NCBI GenBank assembly: GCA_937868765.1 | Contig: CALMNL010000004.1 | Span: 1,252,749 to 1,316,748, forward strand | Source: an uncultured Desulfatitalea sp. | GTDB lineage: Bacteria; Desulfobacterota; Desulfobacteria; Desulfobacterales; Desulfosarcinaceae | Length of the DNA: 64,000 nt | Direction of reading: 5' to 3' | Made by a program: the position numbers and the translations under genes | Notes under the pieces: model-generated | Databases searched by the model: none | What the model was told of the DNA's origin: nothing | Seen by the model: only the letters and a program-made list of their open reading frames with translations | In this document: positions 49,487-59,914 of the stretch, piece by piece | How positions within the stretch are numbered: the first letter of the stretch is position 1 | Layout of the letters: each line of letters opens with the position of its first letter

Positions 49487-50305
49487 TCAGGCCGGCAATC
49501 CCGACGCCGCCCGCATTTTGATGTGTCTTTCGAGAAAGGTCTGTACGGCTTCGATGACCTCCCTGGTCTTCTCCCGGTGGGGCAGGTGGCCGCAGTTTCG
49601 AAGCATCACCATTTCCGACACGCCGCCGGCCCGGCCGGCGATGAATTCGGGAAATGCCTTTGAACCGTATTCATCCCGGTCTCCATGGATCGCCAATACG
49701 GGGCAGACCACTTTGCCGATGCTTTCGGCCAGGCTCCAACCGGAGAATTCGGCCGAAAGCCAGACATCGGCCCAGGCCCGCAGCACCCATCGGGCCTTGC
49801 TGCCGTGCCACCGTTCCAGCCGCCGGATCTGTTCGGGCCGCCGGAAGCCTTGCATCGCTTCCTTGATGCCCGCAACGGTGCGATCCTCCACGAACGCCTG
49901 GGAGGCTACCGTTATGACGGCCGCACAGTCGCTGTCCCGCGCAGCGATATTGATCGACATCGCACCACCGACACTGTGGCCGAACAGGATATATCGGCCC
50001 AGCGCCAGCTTCTCTTTGACTACCGGGAAATAGCGGGTGGCCTCTTCCTCGATGAAGCCCAGGGAGGGCAGGCCGGTGCGCGCATCCGACTTTCCGAATC
50101 CCAGCCGATCATAGGCGATCACATTTCGGGCTAGGCCGGCGGCCAGGACTTCCGGGAATTCCCGCCACAGATCGACGCTTCCCAGCGAGTCGTGAAGCAG
50201 AACGACGGGAATGTCCGACGATTGCTTTTCCGGAATCCATTTCCGGACATAAATCTTCCCGTCCGGCGTCTGGATGTCGCATGCTTCAATCTGAGTCTCG
50301 TTCAT
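49487..50305 (-). CDS. Alpha/beta hydrolase
   Basis: 272 residues of the alpha/beta-hydrolase fold. Nucleophile Ser in FGHSVGGAM, probable Asp in HGDRDEYG, and His in CGHLPHRE. VVLLHDSLGS gives the oxyanion region. It lies before an enoyl-CoA hydratase in the same direction and may hydrolyse a thioester or ester in the same pathway. Confidence 0.88.
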   Translation of the reverse strand: MNETQIEACDIQTPDGKIYVRKWIPEKQSSDIPVVLLHDSLGSVDLWREFPEVLAAGLARNVIAYDRLGFGKSDARTGLPSLGFIEEEATRYFPVVKEKLALGRYILFGHSVGGAMSINIAARDSDCAAVITVASQAFVEDRTVAGIKEAMQGFRRPEQIRRLERWHGSKARWVLRAWADVWLSAEFSGWSLAESIGKVVCPVLAIHGDRDEYGSKAFPEFIAGRAGGVSEMVMLRNCGHLPHREKTREVIEAVQTFLERHIKMRAASGLPA

Positions 50306-50372
50306 CGCCCTCCATGCCCATTATTCGAGCGATAGATGAATCGGCGCCATGATCGGCCCGGTCCGGGTCTTC

Positions 50373-51155
50373 TCAAGGGTTGAATTTCGGCTTGCGCTTC
50401 TCGATGAAGGCCTTCAGGCCTTCCCGGCCGTCGGGATGGTCGGCGCAGGCGGCCAGGCCATGGCGTTCCGATTCCAATTGGGTCTCGAAGGAAGTATTGA
50501 AGGCATCGGTGAGCAGTTTTTTCGACCAGCCGAACGAGTGGGTAGATTTTTCCAGAAGCTGGGCCAGCATGCTCTGCGCCGCCTGCAAGGCCGTGCCGTC
50601 GTCGGCCACTCGGGTTACCAGGCCCCACGCGAGGGCCTGACTGGAGGAGATCGGCGGATCGAAGGCGGCGATTTCCAGCGCCCGCGCCAGCCCGACCAGT
50701 CTCGGCAGGGTGAAGGTGCCGCCCCCGTCGATGCAGAGCCCGCTGGCGGTATAGGCCTGCCTGAGATCAGCGGAGGCTTCCATGATGCGAAAGTCGCAGG
50801 CCAATGCCAGGGAAAAGCCGCCGCCCGCAGCCACCCCGTTGATGGCGGCCACCACCGGCTTGGGCATTCTTCTGATCTCGACGACGGCCTGGTGGAATTG
50901 CGCCGCGAGCGCATGGAAAGCACGGCCGGCCGGCTCGGCGAAACCGACCGCCCATTTGAGGTCTCCGCCGCCGCAGAAGGCCTTGCCTCTGCCCGTGAGG
51001 ACGATCCCCCGCACGGCGGCATCGGATGCCAGCCGGGTCATATGACCGGCCAGGGCGGTGATCATTTCCAGATTGAATGCGTTATAGGCTTCGGGACGGT
51101 TGAGAACGACAATTGCGATGCTTCCGCTGGGGTTGACCTCGATGAGCCTGCTCAT
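50373..51155 (-). CDS. Enoyl-CoA hydratase/isomerase
   Basis: Crotonase-fold enzyme of 260 residues. Oxyanion-hole segments GKAFCGGGDLKWAVG and INGVAAGGGFSLALACDFRI are clear; the region LCIDGGGTFTLPRLVG follows. It could hydrate or isomerise an enoyl-CoA, consistent with the acyl-CoA dehydrogenases elsewhere in the window. Exact substrate open. Confidence 0.9.
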   Translation of the reverse strand: MSRLIEVNPSGSIAIVVLNRPEAYNAFNLEMITALAGHMTRLASDAAVRGIVLTGRGKAFCGGGDLKWAVGFAEPAGRAFHALAAQFHQAVVEIRRMPKPVVAAINGVAAGGGFSLALACDFRIMEASADLRQAYTASGLCIDGGGTFTLPRLVGLARALEIAAFDPPISSSQALAWGLVTRVADDGTALQAAQSMLAQLLEKSTHSFGWSKKLLTDAFNTSFETQLESERHGLAACADHPDGREGLKAFIEKRKPKFNP

Positions 51156-51210
51156 GCCGCCTCCTCACTGCCAGCCCCGTCAACCGCTGCCGCTGAAGCA
51201 GGTCATGGGG

Positions 51211-51696
51211 TCATGGTCTGATTTCGATGGGGGTGCCGATGTCGACCGCCTCCCAGATGTCGTCCATGGCGCTGTTGGAAACCGCGATGCACCCTTCGGT
51301 CCAATTGAGATTTTCCATGGCCCACAATTGCAGCTGGGTGGAGGCTTTTTTACGGCCGTGGATCATGATGGCCCCGCCGGGGTCGACGCCGGCCGCTTCG
51401 GCGCGCTTGCGGTCCTCCTCGTTGGGATAGGAGATGTGGATCGATTTATAAAAGGGGCTCTTTTCTTTTTTATAATCGAGAACGTAATTGCCTTCCGGCG
51501 TCCGTTTGTCGCCTTCCATCTGTTTGTGGCCCCTTGAATTGGGGCCGAAGGCCGCCTTGTACGCTTTAAAAACCTTGTCGTTTTTCACAAGAAACAATTT
51601 GGCCTCGGACTTGATCACAAGCACCAGATCCGCCTTATCCGTCGCCAAAGCAAGGTTGGGTAAGAGAATCAGAATGATCAGGGTGACAATTTTCAT
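51211..51696 (-). CDS. L,D-transpeptidase (YkuD/YafK-like)
   Basis: 161 residues with a signal peptide (IVTLIILILLPNLALA). The catalytic domain shows a His in IMIHGRKK and the active-site Cys in TEGCIAVSN, the YkuD pattern. It should form or release 3-3 peptidoglycan cross-links or attached proteins in the periplasm. It is downstream of a hybrid kinase, with about 115 bases between. Confidence 0.9.
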   Translation of the reverse strand: MKIVTLIILILLPNLALATDKADLVLVIKSEAKLFLVKNDKVFKAYKAAFGPNSRGHKQMEGDKRTPEGNYVLDYKKEKSPFYKSIHISYPNEEDRKRAEAAGVDPGGAIMIHGRKKASTQLQLWAMENLNWTEGCIAVSNSAMDDIWEAVDIGTPIEIRP

Positions 51697-51811
51697 CGAT
51701 TCAACCCAAATGACGTCAGTTTGATCCCCACGACTTCATCTTAAGATCGATCATTCCCGGCAGTTTCTTGAGTGAATTTCAGGCTGGTGTTGGGCCCCGT
51801 TGCGTCCGCTT

Positions 51812-54049
51812 TCACTGCGCGGCGATGATCTCCATCATGATTTTCGATAACGTTTCGATATTGTAGGGCTTCTGGATATAGCCCGAACACCCGTCGGCGA
51901 TCAGCGCTTCGGCCTGGCCGTCCTGACCGTATCCGCTCGAGATCAACACCTTTACCCCGGGACAGACCTCTTTCAGGCGGTAGAAGAGATCTTTGCCGCT
52001 CATGTGGGGCATGACCAGATCCAGGATCACCAGGTCGATCCGCGCCCAATCCTTCTCAAAGATCTCCAGCGCAGCCGACCCGTTGATGGCCTTAAAAACG
52101 GTAAAGCCCGAATGCTCCAGCAGGGCCGCCAGGGGATGAAGCACGTGGGCTTCGTCGTCGACCAGCAGGATGGTTCCCTGACATGCCATCGCCGGCGGCT
52201 GGGACGCAGCGGCCGGTCCGGTACAATCGGCCGAATGCGCCGGCAGGTAGATGCAGAAGGTGCTGCCTCTGCCCACTTGGGATTCGACGCAAATCTCGCC
52301 GTCATGATGTTTGACGATGCCGTAAACGGTGGAGAGGCCCAGTCCGGTGCCCTGGCCAACCCCTTTGGTGGTGAAAAAAGGTTCGAAAATGCGGTCGAGG
52401 ATATTATCGGGGATGCCGCTGCCGCTATCGGAAACCTTTATCATCACGTAATCCATGCTTTTGGAGAGGGTGACCTTGCCTTCGGCCCGGGCCCCTTTCA
52501 GGCAGGCGGTCTCGATGAACACGTCCCCCCCTTCGGGCATGGCGTCGGCGGCGTTGAGCAGCAGGTTCAACAGGACCTGCTCGATCTGCCCCTGGTCCGC
52601 TTTGATGCGCGGCACCTGCCTGGATAAGTTGAAACGAATCTGGATCTGTTTCCTGGCGGCGCCGAGGGTTTCGGATGCCTCTTTGACCAGGTGATTGATA
52701 TCCACCGGAACCGTTTCGCGGCTTCCGTCGCGGGCGTACTGGAGGAGCTGGCGGGTGAGTTTCGACCCGCTCTGAACCAGGCCGACGATTCTTTCCAGAT
52801 GGTTGTAGGCGGGGGTGGCGGGGGCGAGGTCGGCCATCGAGAGGGAGGCGTGGCCGATGATGCCCATGAGCAGGTTATTGAAGTTGTGGGCGACGCCGCC
52901 GGACAGGGTTCCCAGGGCCTCCATCCGCTGGGTGTTGCGCAGTTGACCCTCCATCTTCTTCTGGACGGTGATGTCTCTCAGGAAACTGAGGACCGCCGGT
53001 TTGCCTTCCCAGGTGATCAAGACGGCATTGAGCTCCACGTCTTTGACGTGGCCCGCCCAGTTGATGATACGAAAGGCGATGCTGTTTGAAAGCGCCTCGC
53101 CTGCCAGGCGCCGGCGGTGACGATCGGCGATCATCTCGCGGTCGTCCGGATGGACGAAGTCCATAAAGGGCCGGCCGGCGATGCTTTCGCGAGCAAGGCC
53201 CAGGATCGTCTGGGCGCTGGGATTCATGAACTTGAGCCTGTGGTCCTGGATCACGAAGATGGCATCTTTGGAGTTTTGAACGACGTTGCGGTACTTCTCT
53301 TCGGAGCGCCTGAGCGCCGCTTCGACCTCTTTTCGATCCGTGATATCCACCAGGGCGCCCTGAACGCCGGCCACCACTTTATTGCGCAGCACGGGTCGTG
53401 CATCGGTCCGAACCCATTTGACCTCGCCCCTCTTGGTGATCATCCGGTATTCGGTGGCCTGCTGCCCGCCGCCCAGGATTTTCAGAAACACCCCGATTCG
53501 GCCTTCGAGATCATCGGGATGAACGAAGTGGGTGAAGCTTTTGCCAAGTACTTCATGGGCGTGATAGCCGGAGAGCCGGTAGACATTGGGACTGACATAG
53601 GCCACGTTGGCATTTGTATCAGTGACATAGATGATCTCATTCAAATTTTCGAGCAGGTCGTAATATTGACCGGTTTCACTTTCCCCCGACGCTGGCGTAT
53701 GCTGCCATCTCTGCGCAGCAGGCACGATCACCTGGCACGCTTGGCCGCCCAGCCGGGCCGTTTTGACCTGGGCAGCGAAAAGCGACCGAATGCCGCTCGG
53801 CGACAGAAAATGGACGATGCTTTCGTCGATGATGCGCAGGCGATAGGCGCTTTGATCGCAAGCCGCGCCGCCGGAGCCATCGCGCAGGATCTGAGCGCTC
53901 TCTTCTGCGGGCAGCGCCAATGCATGGCAGAACCGCGCGTTGGCCGCCAGCAGGCACCCGTCCGCTGCGCTGAACGCGGCCACCGGGTGGGGCAGGGCCT
54001 GCAGCAGATCGAGAAGATCTTCGATGGGAGCATGATGGGAACGGGTCAT
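51812..54049 (-). CDS. Soluble hybrid histidine kinase with three PAS domains
   Basis: 745 residues without membrane helices. PAS-like domains at about 5-100, 128-240 and 250-365 (each ending near FVHPDD in the last two), then HisKA with the phosphoacceptor near residue 388 (GGVAHNFNN), ATPase (DSGSGIP, GTGLGLS) and a C-terminal receiver with its Asp near 676 ([13 protein letters not shown]). The NtrB-like AHNFNN motif replaces the usual AHDFNN. It probably senses a cytoplasmic signal; no partner gene is adjacent. Confidence 0.92.
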   Translation of the reverse strand: MTRSHHAPIEDLLDLLQALPHPVAAFSAADGCLLAANARFCHALALPAEESAQILRDGSGGAACDQSAYRLRIIDESIVHFLSPSGIRSLFAAQVKTARLGGQACQVIVPAAQRWQHTPASGESETGQYYDLLENLNEIIYVTDTNANVAYVSPNVYRLSGYHAHEVLGKSFTHFVHPDDLEGRIGVFLKILGGGQQATEYRMITKRGEVKWVRTDARPVLRNKVVAGVQGALVDITDRKEVEAALRRSEEKYRNVVQNSKDAIFVIQDHRLKFMNPSAQTILGLARESIAGRPFMDFVHPDDREMIADRHRRRLAGEALSNSIAFRIINWAGHVKDVELNAVLITWEGKPAVLSFLRDITVQKKMEGQLRNTQRMEALGTLSGGVAHNFNNLLMGIIGHASLSMADLAPATPAYNHLERIVGLVQSGSKLTRQLLQYARDGSRETVPVDINHLVKEASETLGAARKQIQIRFNLSRQVPRIKADQGQIEQVLLNLLLNAADAMPEGGDVFIETACLKGARAEGKVTLSKSMDYVMIKVSDSGSGIPDNILDRIFEPFFTTKGVGQGTGLGLSTVYGIVKHHDGEICVESQVGRGSTFCIYLPAHSADCTGPAAASQPPAMACQGTILLVDDEAHVLHPLAALLEHSGFTVFKAINGSAALEIFEKDWARIDLVILDLVMPHMSGKDLFYRLKEVCPGVKVLISSGYGQDGQAEALIADGCSGYIQKPYNIETLSKIMMEIIAAQ

Positions 54050-54212
54050 AGCGGTACGGTCTCAGCTATTCAGTTGAATAGTAAAAATGGCTGCGACCAT
54101 GCAAACCATATCGGCGCCGTTCGTCCCATGGTCTTTTTTAATGTAATCTATCGGGACGTTAGCCTATAGATCGGCGGCATGTCAATGCTTGCCGGCGGAA
54201 TTGGATGAAATG

Positions 54213-54295
54213 GCGCGCTCCCGCGCGTATTCGTCCAGGCGATGCTCGTGGGCGGGGTGGATCGGGGTACGAGCACGGATACGCGGGGAGCGCGC
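54213..54295. repeat. Long imperfect hairpin
   Basis: GCGCGCTCCC-GCGCGTAT (54213-54230) pairs with ATACGCG-GGGAGCGCGC (54279-54295) with one bulged base. Inside it, TGCTCGT (54243-54249) pairs with ACGAGCA (54269-54275). It lies just downstream of the VCBS lipoprotein gene and could end or protect its transcript. Confidence 0.65.
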
Positions 54296-54305
54296 GCAGG
54301 GAAAC

Positions 54306-56078
54306 CTACTCGTTGGGTGTGCCCATGCGCAGGGGGCCGCCGCGGGCGGTGGTCCAGAGCATGCAGTTGCCGGCCGAGCCGGGGATGGTGAAGATGTCCA
54401 TGCCGTGCTCGAAGGTCTGCACCAGGATCTCCAGCTGGCCGTCGCCGTCCAGGTCGGCGATGGTGGGCGCGGCCGGGGCGCCGTTGCCGTTGCCGTTGTG
54501 GCCGGGATCGGGCAGGGGAATGTCGTGCAGCGGTGCGCCGTTGGCCGCCAGGATCACCAGGCGGCCCGAATCGCTCGAGTCGGGGTCTCCATAAGTTGAA
54601 AAGACCACTTCGGGCGAGCCGTCCTGGTTCAGGTCGGCGATGGTCGCCTCCGAAGCGTACATGAGGCTCTTGCCGTGGGTGTAGTTGTAGCGCCATAACT
54701 GCTGGGCCGCGGCGTCGAAGGCGTACATGAACCCGTCGTTGAGCGACACGACGATCTCCGGCCGGCTGTCGCCCTGGATGTCGATGGTGGCGGCTGCCGG
54801 CACGCCGCTGGGCGGATACCAGTCGTCGTCGGTCATGGGCGATCCGCCCCGGGGCAGGGTCTCCCAGCCGGCCAGGCGCATGGCACTGCGGCTGCCGTCG
54901 CCGTAAGCCCCTTCGAGCACCATGATGGTGTAGGCCTGGGTCACGTAGGGAATCCCCAACTCCACGTTGGGCACGCCCAGCACCTCGTTGTCGCCGTCGC
55001 CGTCCAGATCCACCACGTTGGGCGGCGAGGCGGTCCACTGCAGCCACTCCTGCCCCTCTCCGGGATTGGGCCATTCGCCTGTGTGCAGGTGGTAGTGATT
55101 CTCTTCCACCACCGGATCGGCCCAGCGGATGAACTGGCCCCAGGTGAGGCGCTCCCCCTCATACTCGTTGCTGCGGTTGGTGAACCAGGGCGATGAATCG
55201 ATGGCCACGCCGTTGGGATCGAAGGCCTGGATGGCGTGGTTGTCGTAGGTGACGATGATCTCCAGCGCGGCGTCGTCATCGATGTTGCCGATGCCGACGT
55301 TGAGGCCGTAACAGCCGTATCCGTGGTGGCCGTAGCCGTTACGGTCGGCGTCGCCCCCTTCGCCGGTGCGGTTGTTGTAACGCGGCCAGGCCGGATAGCT
55401 CAGGCCGGCCGGCTGGTAGAGCCCGCCGTTGGCCGCGTAAACAAACACCTGGGCGCCGCCGTCTTCGGCCGGTTGGGTCTGGGTGGTGGTGGCCACAATC
55501 TCGATGGAGCCATTCCCGTCCAGGTCGGCCGCCGCCATACCGCGCACTTCGGGCGACTCCCCGGCCCGGGTGGTGTCGGCCGGCCAGCCGGCTTTGAGCT
55601 GCAAGGCACCGTTGCGCCATTCGTAGGCATAAACGTTTTTCCCCTGGCCACAGACAATATCGTACACGCCGTCTCCCTCCAGGTCGGTGACCACATGGGG
55701 CGCATAGACCCGGCTGCCGTTGCCGGCCTCGCGGTCCAGCAGATTGCCCTGGTCGTCGAAGACGAAGAGATCGTAATAAGCCGCGACGATTTCGTCGTGG
55801 CCGTCGTCGTCCAGATCGACCACGAGGGGAGATGCGAACCAGCTGGTCTGACCGTCCAGGTTGCGCACGAAGACCGGCGCCTGCACGGCCCCTTGGCTGT
55901 CACCGGCCGCGCACACCGGGTTGGTGAGCCCGCCGGTGGCGCTGCCGCCGCTGTTGTTGCTCCCTCCGCCGCTGCTGCTGCCACCGTCCGAAGAAGAGGA
56001 ATTGCCGCCGCCGCCACCACATCCCAGCATCAGCGCGATCATTGCACCGACCAGCCATCTCGTCCATCGCATCGTCAT
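54306..56078 (-). CDS. VCBS/FG-GAP-repeat lipoprotein
   Basis: 590 residues from the ATG at 56078 (AGGAGGG upstream). Lipobox LMLGC with Cys20, then a Gly/Ser/Asn-rich linker of about 35 residues. The mature part is a beta-propeller-like array with about eight acidic loops of the DxDxDG kind (DLDDDGHDE, DLEGDGVYD, DLDGNGSIE, DLDGDGDNE, DLNQDGSPE, DLDGDGQLE), which bind calcium. Probably surface-attached, for adhesion or binding of a polymer. Function open. Confidence 0.88.
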   Translation of the reverse strand: MTMRWTRWLVGAMIALMLGCGGGGGNSSSSDGGSSSGGGSNNSGGSATGGLTNPVCAAGDSQGAVQAPVFVRNLDGQTSWFASPLVVDLDDDGHDEIVAAYYDLFVFDDQGNLLDREAGNGSRVYAPHVVTDLEGDGVYDIVCGQGKNVYAYEWRNGALQLKAGWPADTTRAGESPEVRGMAAADLDGNGSIEIVATTTQTQPAEDGGAQVFVYAANGGLYQPAGLSYPAWPRYNNRTGEGGDADRNGYGHHGYGCYGLNVGIGNIDDDAALEIIVTYDNHAIQAFDPNGVAIDSSPWFTNRSNEYEGERLTWGQFIRWADPVVEENHYHLHTGEWPNPGEGQEWLQWTASPPNVVDLDGDGDNEVLGVPNVELGIPYVTQAYTIMVLEGAYGDGSRSAMRLAGWETLPRGGSPMTDDDWYPPSGVPAAATIDIQGDSRPEIVVSLNDGFMYAFDAAAQQLWRYNYTHGKSLMYASEATIADLNQDGSPEVVFSTYGDPDSSDSGRLVILAANGAPLHDIPLPDPGHNGNGNGAPAAPTIADLDGDGQLEILVQTFEHGMDIFTIPGSAGNCMLWTTARGGPLRMGTPNE

Positions 56079-56331
56079 CGAACCCTCCTGATTGTCCGCC
56101 CACGCCGCAAATGAAATTATGGGAAATAAAGCAAAGAACATGCCCGATGCGTGCGGGAACCAAGATGCCGGTCTTTGGCCATACTATGCGGGGCGGGGGG
56201 CCTGGACGCGGGCCGCCGGAGTGCAAAATCTTGCATGGCCGGCGCTGGCTTGGTCCTTTTTCGGAAACGGCCACCCTACCCGGAAAAGCGCCCATGGCCA
56301 ACCGGCCGCAAAGATGGTATAGCGCGGGGTC

Positions 56332-56952
56332 ATGAAACCAACCGTCCTGCACCTGGTGCGTCACGGGGAGGTGCACAATCCCCACAAGATCCTCTATGGC
56401 CGCCTGCCGCGCTTCGGTCTGAGCGCCAATGGCCGGCGCCAGGCCCGGGAGACCGCTCTTTTCCTGGCCGAAACACCGTTGCGGGCACTGTTCACCAGCC
56501 CCTTGCTGCGGGCGCGTCAGACGGCCGAAGAGATCCGCGCCCTGCATCCCCACCTGCGGCTGCGCATCGACCGCCGCCTCAACGAGGTGCACACCCTCTT
56601 CGAGGGGGTGCCCGGCGACCAGATCGACCGCAAGCGCGGCGATATCTACACCGGTGTGCCGGCTCCCTTCGAACAGCCGGTCGATATCTTCCGCCGGATG
56701 GAAGGCTTTCTGCGCTATGTGCGCCGGAACTTTGCCGGAGAGCAGGTGGCGGCGGTTTCCCACGGCGACGTGATTACCTTCACCGTGCTGTGGGCCCTGG
56801 GATGGGACCTTCTGCCCGCCAACAAAGGCCGGCTGCGTGAAGCGGGCTACGGCGCCCCTTACCCCAGCCATGCTTCGGTCACAGCCTTCACCTTTGCCAG
56901 CGGCGCGGCGGACGAGCGCCCCACTGTCACCTTCACCCAGCCCTGGCGCTGA
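56332..56952 (+). CDS. Histidine phosphatase family protein
   Basis: 206 residues of the phosphoglycerate-mutase fold. Phosphoacceptor His in LVRHGEVHN, Arg in SPLLRARQTAEE, and second His in VSHGDV. Possible roles include alpha-ribazole phosphatase (CobC-like) or a general phosphatase. It stands alone, with no cobalamin gene near. Confidence 0.85.
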   Translation: MKPTVLHLVRHGEVHNPHKILYGRLPRFGLSANGRRQARETALFLAETPLRALFTSPLLRARQTAEEIRALHPHLRLRIDRRLNEVHTLFEGVPGDQIDRKRGDIYTGVPAPFEQPVDIFRRMEGFLRYVRRNFAGEQVAAVSHGDVITFTVLWALGWDLLPANKGRLREAGYGAPYPSHASVTAFTFASGAADERPTVTFTQPWR

Positions 56953-56987
56953 CGCCGCCGGTGAACCCCCACGTTCCGAAAATCCGG

Positions 56988-57016
56988 TTGAATTAAAGCC
57001 CGAGCCCTTTTATAGT
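56988..57016 (+). promoter_or_regulatory. Sigma-70-type promoter before the amphi-Trp gene
   Basis: TTGAAT (56988-56993), 17-bp spacer, TATAGT (57011-57016). It lies 130 bases before the amphi-Trp ATG and 35 bases after the phosphatase stop codon. Confidence 0.55.
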
Positions 57017-57145
57017 GGCACCATCATCGCCACAATCGAAACGCCTGCACCATTCACGGGCCTGACTTTACTTCTTGGCGCAATCCGCATTCGAAGCGTA
57101 GCAACGAAATAAGGCAACCCCAATCTCCGACGAACAGAGGTGTCC

Positions 57146-57370
57146 ATGAAGCGCAAAGCGGACCGGGATATCGAAAAAGGTTACAGCCGCGGACAGATGG
57201 CGGCCAAACTGCGGCGTCTGGCCGACCGCCTGGAACAGGGCAAACCCTTCAAGATTCAAATCGCCGGCGAGCGGCTGACCGTTCCGGCCTCGGCCGTCTT
57301 CACCGTCGAGCACGAACGGGAGGAGGGGGTCGAGGAGGTGGAGTTCCAGTTGCGATGGGAAGTAAAATAA
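57146..57370 (+). CDS. Amphi-Trp domain protein
   Basis: 74 residues from the ATG at 57146 (AGAGG before it). The amphi-Trp pattern is clear: a helix (RGQMAAKLRRLADRLEQGKPF), strands, and a terminal EFQLRWEVK with the Trp. Function unknown. The next gene, a hybrid kinase, starts at a GTG immediately after its stop, so the two are translationally linked. Confidence 0.82.
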   Translation: MKRKADRDIEKGYSRGQMAAKLRRLADRLEQGKPFKIQIAGERLTVPASAVFTVEHEREEGVEEVEFQLRWEVK

Positions 57371-59908
57371 GTGGGCCTCCTCGATAAATGTGCCCCCAGT
57401 TGGATCGCACTGGAAAAGCGCATGCTGCCGGCGTATGTCTGGCGCAGCGACCCGTTGACCTTCTGGCAGGAGCGGGTGCTGTTCATCATGTGCTTTATCG
57501 CCGGCGTCTGCGGACCGGTGGCGCTGATTCCCTCGCTGACCCTGGCCTACCTGGAGCGGCGCTGGAACGTGATGCTGCTGGATCTGATCGTGTACGGCAG
57601 CATCCTGCTGGTGCTGTTCAAGCCGAACTGGCCGCTGCGGCGGCGGGCGGGCCTGGCCTGCCTCAATCTGTACGCCTTGGCCGTGGGCCTGCTCTGGCTG
57701 CTGGGGCCGGTGGGCGCCGGCTACATCTGGCTCTTCGGCATCTCGGTAATGATCAGCACCATCATCGGCCTGCGCGCGGCGGTGATCACCATGATCCTGA
57801 ACACCGTGGCCCTGCTGGGGGTGGCCCTGCTCATCGACCTGGGCACGCTGCCGTGGGCCGCCATGGTGGAAAACGCCATGGAAAAGTGGCTGGTGATGAC
57901 CGCCAACTTTCTGGTGCTCAACACCTTCGTCACCATCACCACGGCTTTCATGCTCGATGGGCTCAAGCGTCTGCTGCTCAACGAACAGGCCATCAGCCGC
58001 AGCCTGCGCCAAAGCGAGGAGCGCTACCGCATTGTTTCCGACTTCACCCACGATTGGGAGTATTGGGTCGGACCTTCCGGTGAGTTCAAATACATATCGC
58101 CTTCGTGCAAAGAGATGACCGGGTATGCGGTCGACGCTTTTCTCCGGGATCCGGCCCTGCTCGCCCGGATCGTTCACGAAGAGGATTGCGCTGCGGTGGC
58201 GCGGCATCTCGAAAGCGACACACGGGAAAAAGAACCGGTGGCCAGCCTGGATTTCCGCATCCTCGACCGGGAAGGCCGCCTCAAGTGGGTCAGTCACTAC
58301 TGCCAGCCGGTCTTCTCCGACGAAGGCCGCTTTCTCGGAAGACGCGTGAGCAACCGCGACATCACGGATCGCAAGCTGGTGGAAGACAAGCTGCGCATGC
58401 ACCACGAGCGGTTCCTCACGGTCCTCGACAGCATCGACGCCACCATCTATGTGGCCGACCTGCAATCCCACCGCATCCTGTTCATGAACAAACAGCTGAT
58501 CCAGCGCCAGGGCCGGGATTTCACGGGAGAAGTCTGCTGGAAAGTATTGCGGGGTGGTTCGGAACCCTGCGACTGCTGCACCAACGACCGGTTGGTCAAT
58601 GACCGGGGCGAGCCCACCGGCGTGCATGTATGGCACGAGCGCAACGAGGCCACCGGCCGCTGGACAGTGAACTACGACCGCGCCATCCGCTGGACCGACG
58701 GTCACCTGGTGAAGCTGCAGATCGCCACGGACATCACCGAAGTAAAAAAGATGGAGGCCGATCTGCGCCAGGCCCAGAAGATGGAAGCCATCGGCACCCT
58801 GGCCGGCGGCATCGCCCACGACTTCAACAACATCCTGGCCTCGATCCTCGGCTATACGGAGCTGGCCCTGGAAGATGCCGACAAGGGCACCGTGCTGGAA
58901 GAAAATTTACGCGAAGTCCTCGTTGCCGGCAAGCGCGCCCGTGAACTGGTGCAGCAGATCCTCGCCTTCGCGCGCCGCTCGGACGAGCGGGTCAAACCGA
59001 TCCAGGTGCGTTCCATCGCCAAGGAGACGCTCAAGCTGATCCGTTCCACGCTCCCGTCCAACATCGCCATCGAGCAGAACATCGCCAGCGAGGCGTCGAT
59101 CCTGGGCAACCCCACCCAGGTCCACCGTATCCTGATGAACCTGTGCACCAACGCGGGCCATGCTATGGAGCAAACGGGCGGCACCCTGCGCATCGACCTC
59201 ATCGATGATTTCGTGAAAAGCGGCGGAGCGGGCCCGCATGACGAACTCAAGAGCGGCCATTACCTGATCCTTTCGGTGGCCGACACCGGCAGCGGTATTC
59301 CCGCCGATATTCTTCCCTCCATTTTCGAACCATACTTCACCACCAAAGGCCCGGGACAGGGCACGGGCATGGGCCTGGCTATGGTGCACGGCATCGTGGA
59401 GAGCTACGGCGGCAAAATCTTCGTGGAAAGCGAAGTGGGTCGCGGCACCGTCTTCAGCATCTACCTTCCGGTGGCCGGCAGCCACTCGGTGAAATACGAG
59501 AACGACAACGAACCGCTGCCTTCGGGTCATGAGCGCATTCTGCTGGTGGACGACGAGCTGCCCATCACCCAGATGGGCCGCCAGACCCTGGAGCGGCTGG
59601 GCTACTCGGTGGTCACCGAGACCGACAGCCGCAAGGCCCTGACCCTTTTCCAGACCGCTCCCGACGCCTTCGACCTGGTGATCACGGACATGACCATGCC
59701 CCATATGACCGGCGATATTCTCGCCGCAGAAATGACCCGCATCCGGGGGGACATCCCCGTGATCCTGTGCACCGGCTACAGCCGGAACCTTTCGGAAGAA
59801 AAAGCCGCCCGGCTGCCCGTGCGGGCCCTGGCCTTCAAGCCCATCATCAAAAAGGACCTGGCGGTCACCATCCGCAAGATTTTGGACGAATCCAAGGGTG
59901 AAAGGTGA
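57371..59908 (+). CDS. Membrane hybrid histidine kinase
   Basis: 845 residues from a GTG at 57371, directly after the amphi-Trp stop. An N-terminal block of about six TM helices (30-180) precedes two PAS domains (about 215-340 and 345-460; the second has a CDCC cysteine cluster), HisKA with His483 (GGIAHDFNN), ATPase ([15 protein letters not shown]) and a receiver with its Asp near 774 ([13 protein letters not shown]). It may sense a membrane or redox signal, as the CxCC in the PAS hints. Confidence 0.92.
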   Translation: MGLLDKCAPSWIALEKRMLPAYVWRSDPLTFWQERVLFIMCFIAGVCGPVALIPSLTLAYLERRWNVMLLDLIVYGSILLVLFKPNWPLRRRAGLACLNLYALAVGLLWLLGPVGAGYIWLFGISVMISTIIGLRAAVITMILNTVALLGVALLIDLGTLPWAAMVENAMEKWLVMTANFLVLNTFVTITTAFMLDGLKRLLLNEQAISRSLRQSEERYRIVSDFTHDWEYWVGPSGEFKYISPSCKEMTGYAVDAFLRDPALLARIVHEEDCAAVARHLESDTREKEPVASLDFRILDREGRLKWVSHYCQPVFSDEGRFLGRRVSNRDITDRKLVEDKLRMHHERFLTVLDSIDATIYVADLQSHRILFMNKQLIQRQGRDFTGEVCWKVLRGGSEPCDCCTNDRLVNDRGEPTGVHVWHERNEATGRWTVNYDRAIRWTDGHLVKLQIATDITEVKKMEADLRQAQKMEAIGTLAGGIAHDFNNILASILGYTELALEDADKGTVLEENLREVLVAGKRARELVQQILAFARRSDERVKPIQVRSIAKETLKLIRSTLPSNIAIEQNIASEASILGNPTQVHRILMNLCTNAGHAMEQTGGTLRIDLIDDFVKSGGAGPHDELKSGHYLILSVADTGSGIPADILPSIFEPYFTTKGPGQGTGMGLAMVHGIVESYGGKIFVESEVGRGTVFSIYLPVAGSHSVKYENDNEPLPSGHERILLVDDELPITQMGRQTLERLGYSVVTETDSRKALTLFQTAPDAFDLVITDMTMPHMTGDILAAEMTRIRGDIPVILCTGYSRNLSEEKAARLPVRALAFKPIIKKDLAVTIRKILDESKGER

Positions 59909-59914
59909 CCGGCG

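Noticed and set aside
54088-54103. Sigma-54-like TGGC-N8-TGCA on the plus strand
   Set aside because: GG and GC are ten bases apart, but several consensus positions are wrong and no plus-strand gene follows within about 2 kb.
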